From Aurantiacibacter luteus (lineage in GTDB: Bacteria > Pseudomonadota > Alphaproteobacteria > Sphingomonadales > Sphingomonadaceae), in assembly GCF_001010945.1 (NCBI RefSeq), contig NZ_LBHB01000001.1, positions 62,001 through 126,000 of the forward strand: DNA of 64,000 bases, written 5' to 3'. Both the position numbers and the translations under genes were made by a program. Positions within the stretch are counted from its first letter, which is position 1; every line of letters begins with the position of its first letter. The notes under the pieces are model-generated. The model was not told where the DNA came from, did not search any database, and saw only the letters and a list, made by a program, of their open reading frames with translations. This document shows, piece by piece, positions 55,992 to 64,000 of the stretch.

Positions 55992-57227
55992 TTACGAGCG
56001 CGGCGATGGCCGGTTTCCCGCGACCGGACCGACGCCGGTGAAGTTTCGCACTCGCCGCGCCACGTCGGCCTGCAGGTTCGCCCAGAACAGCGGGATGTCG
56101 TAGACGTGGTAGTTGTTGCCCGGCAGCACGTAACGGCCGAGGTCGGGCGGGCTTCCGATCAGCAGCAGGCCGTTTGTCCCGCACCGCGCCCCCAGCGCGG
56201 CGGGCACCAGCTCGCCAGTGGTAAGCTCGTCGTCGGGCACCAGCGTGCCGAGATTGGCGGCGGCGGGCGCATCGCCGTTCAACGTGCCGGTCAGCGGGTT
56301 GACGCAGAGGATCGGGCTCTCGCCGCGCGGCTGGCCGTCCATGCCTGGCAGCTCGGCATAGCGGCGCAGGAACTGGCCCGGCTCGGCCGGCTCGGCGAAG
56401 CTGGCGTAGGAGAACACGCAGCCGCTCTGATCGGGCGTGGCGCAGGCGGGCAGGGCAAGGCTCGGCAAGTCGTGCTCGATGCTGATCGGCCAGCCGATCG
56501 GATAGGCCATCGCCACGCGCGCCTGCAGCGGCGATCCGGCCACCTTGTCCTGCAACAGGCGGGTGACGTGATAGGCGCCCTGGCTGTGGCCGACGAGGAC
56601 GATGGGCATGTCGGCGGGGATCGAATCGACGAAGAAGTCGAAGGCCTGCGAAATGTCGCGATAGGCCGCGTCGATGGCCTGCGTGCCCGCGGGATCGACG
56701 GTGATGAAGGCCCCGAAGGTAGCCTGCCGGTAGCGCGGCACCCAGATCTCGGCGGCTTGGTTGAACGCGCTCGCCATGCCGCGCACCATCAGCCGCGCGC
56801 GGTTCTGCGATTCGCTGTCGTCGAGCGAGGCGTTCCAGGCGCGGCTGTCGTAGAAGCTGGTCGGGTGGACGAAGAACACGGCGAACCGGGGTGGCTCGCC
56901 CACCGCCGCGCCGGGGGCCGGAGTTGCGGAGGAGGCGGGGGGCGCCGTGGTGGCGGGGCTGGCGGTGGCGCTCGGCGAAGCGGTCGGCGTGGCACTGGCC
57001 GATGCCGCCGGCAGCGCGCCTTCTTCGGGCGCGGCGAAGGCCGGCTGCCAGCGCGCGGGGTCGTTCGCCACGCCCTTGCCGGGGCGGCTGAACCACATGT
57101 CCGGGTCCTGGTAGGCGTTCTGCGCCAGCGGATCCTGCTCGACGAATTCGGTGTCGGGCACCAGTGCGATCTCGGTCAGTTCGTCGCTCCAGATCCGCAG
57201 CGCGAACAGCCCTGCTGCGACCAGCAC
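55992..57227 (-). CDS. DUF3089 alpha/beta-hydrolase-like membrane protein
   Basis: The protein (411 aa from GTG at 57227) has an N-terminal hydrophobic anchor and a Ser/Thr/Ala/Pro-rich linker (about 75-110). A DUF3089 domain follows: FAVFFVHPTSFYDS, RYRQATFGAF, an esterase-type elbow VGHSQGAYH, and DIPLFWANLQADV. It would act outside the inner membrane. The frame continues upstream through RKFLYIVTFLIVLVAAGLF, a complete anchor, but its first codon is CTG (57263) overlapping the stop of the AI-2E gene. CTG use or a lost start are both possible. Confidence 0.72.
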   Translation of the reverse strand: MLVAAGLFALRIWSDELTEIALVPDTEFVEQDPLAQNAYQDPDMWFSRPGKGVANDPARWQPAFAAPEEGALPAASASATPTASPSATASPATTAPPASSATPAPGAAVGEPPRFAVFFVHPTSFYDSRAWNASLDDSESQNRARLMVRGMASAFNQAAEIWVPRYRQATFGAFITVDPAGTQAIDAAYRDISQAFDFFVDSIPADMPIVLVGHSQGAYHVTRLLQDKVAGSPLQARVAMAYPIGWPISIEHDLPSLALPACATPDQSGCVFSYASFAEPAEPGQFLRRYAELPGMDGQPRGESPILCVNPLTGTLNGDAPAAANLGTLVPDDELTTGELVPAALGARCGTNGLLLIGSPPDLGRYVLPGNNYHVYDIPLFWANLQADVARRVRNFTGVGPVAGNRPSPRS

Positions 57228-57255
57228 GATGAGAAAGGTGACGATGTAGAGAAAC

Positions 57256-58407
57256 TTACGCAGGGTGTGCCTCCGTGGTGTGCCCGACCTTTTCCCGCGC
57301 GGCCGCCTCGTCGTCCTCGTCGTTGGCTCTCGAGCGTTCCTCCAGCGCGACCTTGATCATGGCCAGCAGCGGATCGGCCAGGAACAGGCCGAGGATGCCG
57401 AACAGGATGCCCATGACGAGCTGGAAGGCCAGCACCAGCGCGGGCGCGAGGTCGACGGTCTTGCGGGCGATCATCGGCACGATGACGTAGCCGTCGATGT
57501 TCTGCACCACGAGATAGACGACGATGGTATAGATACCCATCTGTGCCCCGCCGGAGAAGCCGACGAGGACCATCAGCACGCCCGACACCACCGCGCCCAC
57601 GTTGGGCACGAAGGCCAGCAGGCCGGTGAGGATCGCTAGCAGGGCGGCCATGGGGATGTATTCGCCGGTGACGAGGCCGTAGGCGAGCAGCGCGAAATAG
57701 GTGAAGAACCCCTCGAACACCATGCCCACCAGTCGCCCTGCCATAAGGCGGCGCATGGTGTAGGCCATCTTGCTGGCCGTATCGTAGAAGCGGTCGCGGT
57801 TGTCCTCGGGCAGCATCCACGCAACGCCGCGTTCGTAAAGGCGCGGCTCCAATGCGACGTAGATACCGACAACCACGATGATGAGCAGTGTCGCAAGGCC
57901 GCCGAAGACGCCGCCGATGGCCTTGGTGACGGCCCCCGCGCCGCTGGCGAACTGGCCGACGAGGCTCTGGATGTCGCCCTGGCTGATGACGAAGCCCTTG
58001 CTCCGCAGCCAGGCGATGGCGCGACCCACCTGTTCGTTGACGATGCTGGGGAACTCGGCCGCCTGCTGCGATACCTGCGAGCCGGTGAAATAGCCGAGCC
58101 AGAGCAGGAAAGCGGTCGCCAGCAGCAGGACGATGGCGATCCTGAGGCCGCGCCCGATCGGCAGAATGCGGCCCAGCAGGCGCGATCCGCCGTCGATCAT
58201 GGCGGCGAAGACCAGCGCGCCGAAGATCACCAGCAGGCTGTCTGCGATGTAGATGCACAGGATGATGAGGCCGATGACCGCGCACCAGACCAGCGCACGC
58301 TTCGCTTCGAACCGCAGCTTGGGGCTGGCGATCCGCGTCGGGCTTGCGCCGACCTGTTCCTCGCCGATGGGCTCACCGTCCTGCTCGACGCCGCCGCTCT
58401 CGCTCAT
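57256..58407 (-). CDS. AI-2E/PerM family transporter-like permease
   Basis: The 383-residue product is a polytopic membrane protein of the AI-2E exporter (PerM/TqsA) family. It has FEAKRALVWCAVIGLIILCIYIADSLLVI, YVALEPRLYERG, the family block IPMAALLAILTGLLAFVPNVGAVVSG, and the C-terminal GILFGILGLFLADPLLAMIKV. Substrates are uncertain: some members export AI-2, others are ion antiporters. The ATG at 58407 (RBS GGGGAGAA) overlaps the lepB stop (ATGA), so it belongs to the pyrE-lepB operon. Confidence 0.88.
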   Translation of the reverse strand: MSESGGVEQDGEPIGEEQVGASPTRIASPKLRFEAKRALVWCAVIGLIILCIYIADSLLVIFGALVFAAMIDGGSRLLGRILPIGRGLRIAIVLLLATAFLLWLGYFTGSQVSQQAAEFPSIVNEQVGRAIAWLRSKGFVISQGDIQSLVGQFASGAGAVTKAIGGVFGGLATLLIIVVVGIYVALEPRLYERGVAWMLPEDNRDRFYDTASKMAYTMRRLMAGRLVGMVFEGFFTYFALLAYGLVTGEYIPMAALLAILTGLLAFVPNVGAVVSGVLMVLVGFSGGAQMGIYTIVVYLVVQNIDGYVIVPMIARKTVDLAPALVLAFQLVMGILFGILGLFLADPLLAMIKVALEERSRANDEDDEAAAREKVGHTTEAHPA

Positions 58408-59261
58408 CTCTGCGATTCTCCCCTGAGTTCGGGCCGCAAGCTGCGCCAAGCGCGCTCCCCGCGCAAGGCTCCCCACCATGTCAGCGGATTATAGCTGGAG
58501 GTGCCGTCGAGCGAGAAGGTGATGAACTCCGCCCGCCCGCCAATGCTGGTGAGCGGCACGGGTCCGCCGAGGCCGAGCCCGAGCGGCGCGGCCTCCGCCC
58601 GGCTGTCGGAGGAATGGTCGCGGTTGTCGCCCATCAGGAACACGTGGCCGTCGGGCACGGTTACGGGGGCGAAGTTGTCGTACCGGCTGTTCTCGACGTG
58701 GTCGACGACCAGGTAACTCGCCCCGTTGGGCAGGGTCTCGCGGTAGGTCGGCGGCTCGAACACCTGCGTGCCGTCCTCCAGCGTGACGCGGTAGGGCTCG
58801 AAGTAGTAGAGGCATTCGATGCCGTCGCACAGGTTGTCGTGATCGGCCGGGATGCGCACGGGCGGCTCGAATTCGCGCGGCACGGGCTCGCCGTTGAGCA
58901 CGATCTGGCCGTTGACCACCGCCACGGTATCGCCGGGCAGCCCGATCACGCGCTTGATGTAGTCCTCCGCCCGGTCCGGCGGCACGGCGATGACGATGTC
59001 GCCGTATTCGGGCGTTGCCGGGGCCACCCGCCAGTCGCTGCGGGGCAGGACGTGGAAGCTCGCCGAGACCCACGACCACCCGTAGGGATACTTGCTCACC
59101 ACCAGCCGGTCGCCCACCAGCAGGTTCGGCACCATGCTGGCGCTGGGGATGTAGAACGGCTTGGCGACGAAGGTGTGGAAGGCCAGCACGGCGAGCAGCA
59201 TGGCCGCGAGGCCGCGCAACTCGGCCCACCAGTTGACGGGTTTCTCTTGCTTGTCGCTCAT
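58404..59261 (-). CDS. lepB: Signal peptidase I
   Basis: The product (285 aa) removes Sec signal peptides. It has one N-terminal membrane helix, the nucleophile block YIPSASMVPNL (Ser42 before Met), the general-base Lys103 in DYIKRVIGLPGD, and GHVFLMGDNRDHSSDSR. The length matches alphaproteobacterial LepB. It sits 10 nt after acpS and overlaps the permease start, as in a long operon pyrE-pdxJ-acpS-lepB. Confidence 0.96.
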   Translation of the reverse strand: MSDKQEKPVNWWAELRGLAAMLLAVLAFHTFVAKPFYIPSASMVPNLLVGDRLVVSKYPYGWSWVSASFHVLPRSDWRVAPATPEYGDIVIAVPPDRAEDYIKRVIGLPGDTVAVVNGQIVLNGEPVPREFEPPVRIPADHDNLCDGIECLYYFEPYRVTLEDGTQVFEPPTYRETLPNGASYLVVDHVENSRYDNFAPVTVPDGHVFLMGDNRDHSSDSRAEAAPLGLGLGGPVPLTSIGGRAEFITFSLDGTSSYNPLTWWGALRGERAWRSLRPELRGESQR

Positions 59262-59271
59262 GGGGGAAGGG

Positions 59272-59676
59272 TCAGGCTTTCGGAATAGCCTCGATGATCA
59301 CGAAGGCCTGCGCCCAGGGGTGATCGTCGGTCAGCGTCAGGTGGATGCGCGCCTCATGGCCGTCCGGCACCATTTCCGCAAGCCGCGCCGCCGCCCCGCC
59401 GGTCAGCGCGAGAGTGGGCGCGCCCGAGGGGGCGTTGACCACGCCGATGTCCTTCATGAAGACACCGCGCTTGAAACCGGTGCCCACCGCCTTGCTGAAG
59501 GCCTCCTTGGCGGCGAAGCGCTTGGCGTACGTGCCCGCCTGGGTGAGCGGCCGGCGCGCGGCCTTGGCGTTCTCGATGTCGGTAAAGCTGCGCTGGCGGA
59601 AACGGTCGCCCCAGCGCTCGAGTGAGTTGGCGATGCGCTCGATGTTGCACAGGTCGGAGCCGAGACCGATTATCAC
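59272..59676 (-). CDS. acpS: Holo-[acyl-carrier-protein] synthase
   Basis: The 134-aa protein attaches 4'-phosphopantetheine to acyl carrier protein. It has [14 protein letters not shown] (Asp) and [16 protein letters not shown] (Glu), the two magnesium-binding blocks, at their usual places. It starts 19 nt after pdxJ and is followed by lepB after 10 nt, the order known in many alphaproteobacteria. Confidence 0.96.
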   Translation of the reverse strand: MIIGLGSDLCNIERIANSLERWGDRFRQRSFTDIENAKAARRPLTQAGTYAKRFAAKEAFSKAVGTGFKRGVFMKDIGVVNAPSGAPTLALTGGAAARLAEMVPDGHEARIHLTLTDDHPWAQAFVIIEAIPKA

Positions 59677-59695
59677 GACGGCAATCCGGGGCCAC

Positions 59696-60436
59696 TCACC
59701 GCGCCAGATCCATCAGCTCGCGCATCTTCAGCACCGCCGGCTCCAGCCCGTCGAAGATCGCCTCGCCGATGAGGTAGTGGCCGATGTTGAGCTCTGCCAG
59801 TTGCGGGATGGCGGCCACGGGCTGGACGTTGTCGTAGGTAAGGCCATGGCCGGCATGCGGCTCGATGCCGTTCTTGGCGGCAAGAGCGGCCATGTCGGCA
59901 ATGCGCTTGAGTTCGCGGGCCACGCGCTCGGCATCGCCGTCAAGCCCGGCGTGGGCATATTCGCCGGTGTGGAACTCCACGACCGGCGCGCCGAGGCGCA
60001 GCGCGGCGTCGAGCTGGCGCTCGCTCGCTTCGATGAACAGGCTGACACGGATGCCCGCGTCCTGCAGGGGGCCGACGATGGAGGTCAGATGATTGTGCAG
60101 GCCGGCGGCATCCAGCCCGCCCTCGGTCGTGCGCTCCTCGCGCTTCTCGGGCACGATGCAGGCGGCGTGCGGCCGGTGGGCGAGCGCGATGGCGAGCATC
60201 TCGGGCGTCGCGGCCATCTCCAGGTTCAGCGGCAGGTCGGTGGCGTCCTGAATGCGCTTCAGGTCGTCGTCGCGGATGTGGCGGCGATCCTCGCGCAGGT
60301 GTGCGGTGATCCCGTCGCCGCCGCAGGCTGCCACGATCTGTGCGGCACGCACCGGGTCCGGATGATCGCCGCCGCGCGCGTTGCGGATGGTGGCGACGTG
60401 GTCGATGTTGACGCCGAGGCGGAGATAGTGCGCCAC
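59696..60436 (-). CDS. pdxJ: Pyridoxine 5'-phosphate synthase
   Basis: The product (246 aa, GTG start) condenses 1-deoxyxylulose 5-phosphate with 3-amino-1-hydroxyacetone phosphate to pyridoxine phosphate. It has [55 protein letters not shown] and [11 protein letters not shown]. The active-site Glu and His residues of the family appear intact. It starts 1 nt after the pyrE stop, so translation is probably coupled. Confidence 0.96.
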   Translation of the reverse strand: MAHYLRLGVNIDHVATIRNARGGDHPDPVRAAQIVAACGGDGITAHLREDRRHIRDDDLKRIQDATDLPLNLEMAATPEMLAIALAHRPHAACIVPEKREERTTEGGLDAAGLHNHLTSIVGPLQDAGIRVSLFIEASERQLDAALRLGAPVVEFHTGEYAHAGLDGDAERVARELKRIADMAALAAKNGIEPHAGHGLTYDNVQPVAAIPQLAELNIGHYLIGEAIFDGLEPAVLKMRELMDLAR

Positions 60437-60437
60437 T

Positions 60438-61016
60438 CTACTTCCGGCTGCCCGGCTTCGTCACCGGCACGGCGGCGAGGTCGGCAGGCACCTCGTCCTC
60501 GGCATAGGTGGGGAAATCGATGTCGACCAGCGGGTAGAAGGGCACGCCGAGATCGGCGGTGCCGCCTGAGCGGTCGACCAGCGCGACCTCGGCCAGCACC
60601 TCGCCGCCTTCGCGCGCGACGGCGGCGATGGCCTCGCGGCTGGAGAGGCCGGTAGTGACCACGTCCTCAACCATCAGCACCTTCGCGCCCTCGGGCAGGG
60701 CGAAGCCGCGGCGCAGGTGGAACTCGCCCTCGGGCCGCTCGAGGAACATCGCGTCGAGGCCCAGCGCTCGGCCCATCTCGTGGCCGATGATGATGCCGCC
60801 CATGGCCGGGCTGACGACGCAGTCCAGGGAGCCGCGAAGGTCGGCGGGCAGGCGATCCGCCAGCGCCTCGGCCAGCCGGGCCGCGCGGTGCGGGTTCATC
60901 AGCACGCGCGCGCACTGCAAGTAGTGGCCGGAGTGCCTGCCGCTCGAAAGCTTGAAGTGCCCTTCCAGCAGCGCCTCGCTGGCGCGGAATTCGTCGAGGA
61001 TCTCGTCCTGCGTCAT
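60438..61016 (-). CDS. pyrE: Orotate phosphoribosyltransferase
   Basis: The 192-aa protein makes orotidine monophosphate from orotate and PRPP. It has GHFKLSSGRHSGHYLQC, VVSPAMGGIIIGHEMGRALG and the PRPP-binding motif VLMVEDVVTTGLSS. The ATG at 61016 is the family start; an upstream extension covers the divergent coxB. It opens the seven-gene minus-strand operon to ruvX; the 187-nt gap to coxB must hold both promoters. Confidence 0.95.
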   Translation of the reverse strand: MTQDEILDEFRASEALLEGHFKLSSGRHSGHYLQCARVLMNPHRAARLAEALADRLPADLRGSLDCVVSPAMGGIIIGHEMGRALGLDAMFLERPEGEFHLRRGFALPEGAKVLMVEDVVTTGLSSREAIAAVAREGGEVLAEVALVDRSGGTADLGVPFYPLVDIDFPTYAEDEVPADLAAVPVTKPGSRK

Positions 61017-61177
61017 GGTGACCTTGTATTGGCCCGGCGCTGGCGCGCGGGACACGGCCTTTGGCCCGCTTGACCCGCCGGGAAAAAAGTCCCTAGTGGC
61101 GCTTGAGGCATGGGGCAAGCGCGCGTATAGGCGCGCCGGACGCGGCCCTCTGCCGGCCGTTGGGTCCTGTTGCCCGC

Positions 61178-61207
61178 ATGAAAAAGATGGAAAGCAACTC
61201 GCAATGA
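61178..61207 (+). CDS. Nine-codon upstream frame overlapping the coxB start
   Basis: ATG at 61178 opens MKKMESNSQ and its TGA (61205-61207) overlaps the coxB ATG at 61204 (ATGA). It may be a leader for translational coupling or chance. There is no clear Shine-Dalgarno before it, and no repeated amino-acid codons as in attenuator peptides. Confidence 0.3.
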   Translation: MKKMESNSQ

Positions 61208-62337
61208 ATTCTGGCGCTTTTGCCCGCACCAAGCTGCATTTCCTGGCACTGCTGCTGGCCGCCTTCGCCTTCGTCTCGCTGCCGCAGGCGGGTTTCGCGC
61301 AGGCTGCCGACCCGGCGGTGGCGGAGGTGACGGATTCGCCGAACACCGACCTTTCGGCCGCGTCCGAGGTGAATGCCAACGCCGCAGAGAACCGCAGCGT
61401 GGCCGAGGGCGAGGTCGTTGCCGGTGACGAGGCGGGCGGCGGGTTCCAGCATTTCGGCCCTGAGATGATCAAGGGCCAGCCCGAGGCAGGCGCATATGGC
61501 TTCCAACCGCAGTATTCGGACAACGGGCGTTTCGGCCTGTGGATGCACGACGCCATCCTGATGCCGATCATCACCATCATCAGCTTCTTCGTGCTCGGCC
61601 TGCTGATGTGGGTGGTGTTCCGGTACAACAAGCGCGCCAACCAGGTGCCCTCGAAGACCAGCCACAACACCCTGATCGAGGTGATCTGGACGGTGCTGCC
61701 GGTGCTGATCCTCGTCGGCATCGCCGTGCCCTCGATCACCCTGCTGGCGCGCCAATACGAATCGCCGCCGGAAAATGCCATCACCATCAAGGCCAACGGC
61801 TACCAGTGGTACTGGGGCTACGAATACGTCGACAACGGTGGGTTCGAGGTGATCTCGAACATGCTCGACGAGGCCGAGGCGCTGGACGCGGGCGAGCCGC
61901 ACCAGCTGGCCGTCGACAACCGCATGGTCGTGCCCGTGGGCGTTCCCATCCGCCTGCAGACCTTCGGGTCCGACGTGATCCACTCGTTCGGCATCCCCTC
62001 GCTGTGGTTCAAGCTGGACGCCGTGCCCGGCCGCATCAACGAACTGATGCTGACCATCGACGAGCCCGGCATTTATTACGGTCAGTGCATGGAGCTTTGC
62101 GGCGCGCTGCACGGGTTCATGCCCATCGCCATCGAGGCGCGCACGCTGGAGGACTACAACGCCTGGGTGCAGACGCAGCCCGGCGGCATGACGGTGGAGC
62201 AGGTCCGCGCGCAGGCGGCGCAGGAAGCCGCGGCCGCCGCCGCTCCCGCCGCTGCCGAGGACGCGGCCGAGCAGGACGGTCCCGCCGCCGAGGAAGAGAA
62301 CGCCGAAGTCGCCGCCTCCGAAGGCCAGACCGCCTGA
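61204..62337 (+). CDS. coxB: Cytochrome c oxidase subunit II
   Basis: The product (377 aa) has a signal peptide (ending QAGFAQA) and an acidic N-terminal extension. Two membrane helices follow (about 115-140 and 155-180; WTVLPVLILVGIAVPSITLL), then the cupredoxin domain. The CuA site is complete: His in DVIHSFGIPSLWFKLD and the block CMELCGALHGFM. The aromatic electron-entry patch YQWYWGYEY is present. A C-terminal Ala/Glu-rich tail of about 50 residues is unusual but seen in relatives. ctaD follows after 53 nt. The start is the ATG overlapping a nine-codon leader. Confidence 0.95.
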   Translation: MNSGAFARTKLHFLALLLAAFAFVSLPQAGFAQAADPAVAEVTDSPNTDLSAASEVNANAAENRSVAEGEVVAGDEAGGGFQHFGPEMIKGQPEAGAYGFQPQYSDNGRFGLWMHDAILMPIITIISFFVLGLLMWVVFRYNKRANQVPSKTSHNTLIEVIWTVLPVLILVGIAVPSITLLARQYESPPENAITIKANGYQWYWGYEYVDNGGFEVISNMLDEAEALDAGEPHQLAVDNRMVVPVGVPIRLQTFGSDVIHSFGIPSLWFKLDAVPGRINELMLTIDEPGIYYGQCMELCGALHGFMPIAIEARTLEDYNAWVQTQPGGMTVEQVRAQAAQEAAAAAAPAAAEDAAEQDGPAAEEENAEVAASEGQTA

Positions 62338-62360
62338 CCGCGCCGCCCGATTTAGAATAG

Positions 62361-64000
<1,640 letters not shown>

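Overview
The window is high-GC chromosomal DNA from an alphaproteobacterium, most likely of the order Sphingomonadales and probably an Erythrobacter/Altererythrobacter-type organism. This rests on gene content and order read by eye: a ferC-ferB-ferA ferulate module like that of Sphingobium SYK-6, a serC-serA-hisZ-purA series, argH-lptM-lysA, pyrE-pdxJ-acpS-lepB, an OmpA with a proline-run linker, and the dispersed CCCTGAGCTTGTCGAAGGG element familiar from sphingomonads. No phage, insertion sequence, CRISPR array or plasmid gene was recognised. Coding density is high, with many ATGA-type overlaps.

Layout. 0-1.3 kb: a damaged HupE/UreJ-like gene and a stretch without a clear gene. 1.3-6.4 kb: xdhC-mocA molybdenum-cofactor accessory genes, a heme-dependent N-demethylase-like gene, a lipoprotein esterase, an AraC regulator and a YgiD/LigB-type dioxygenase. 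6.5-10.7 kb: a small membrane protein and the ferulate module with its divergent MarR regulator. 10.7-16.8 kb: a 0.5-kb gene-poor stretch, OmpA, glutaryl-CoA dehydrogenase, a lone receiver domain, a helix-hairpin-helix membrane protein and a secreted VWA protein. 16.9-24.3 kb: a flippase-gpsA-tsaD operon, divergent from hemC-hemD and a mitofilin-like gene, then a UbiH-type hydroxylase. 24.4-30.7 kb: DsbD, a lipoprotein, an S10 peptidase and uvrB.

30.8-38.1 kb is the most unusual part. Four tandem DUF3617-like lipoprotein genes (one frameshifted, one without a normal start codon) and an alpha/beta hydrolase precede a cluster of circularly permuted ATP-grasp, alpha-E protein, transglutaminase and Anbu (proteasome-type) genes. 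Anbu clusters of this kind are known from comparative genomics, but their substrate is not established. 38.2-49.8 kb: a LuxR-type regulator with a degenerate receiver, an extensin-like lipoprotein, serC, serA, hisZ, an aldo/keto reductase, a DUF5694 protein, purA, a winged-helix gene behind a perfect GTTC-N7-GTTC LexA-type box, an asparaginase and tRNA-Val(UAC). 49.8-64 kb: an FAD monooxygenase, a TlpA-like lipoprotein, argH-lptM-lysA, a siroheme synthase, the minus-strand operon pyrE-pdxJ-acpS-lepB-(AI-2E permease)-(DUF3089)-ruvX, and coxB-ctaD running off the right edge.

Several genes carry signs of recent damage or of base-call error: the internal gap in HupE/UreJ, a likely 2-nt deletion in the second DUF3617 gene, and missing canonical starts for the fourth DUF3617 gene, the DUF3089 gene and ruvX. 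All functional calls come from reading motifs and context; no database search was run.
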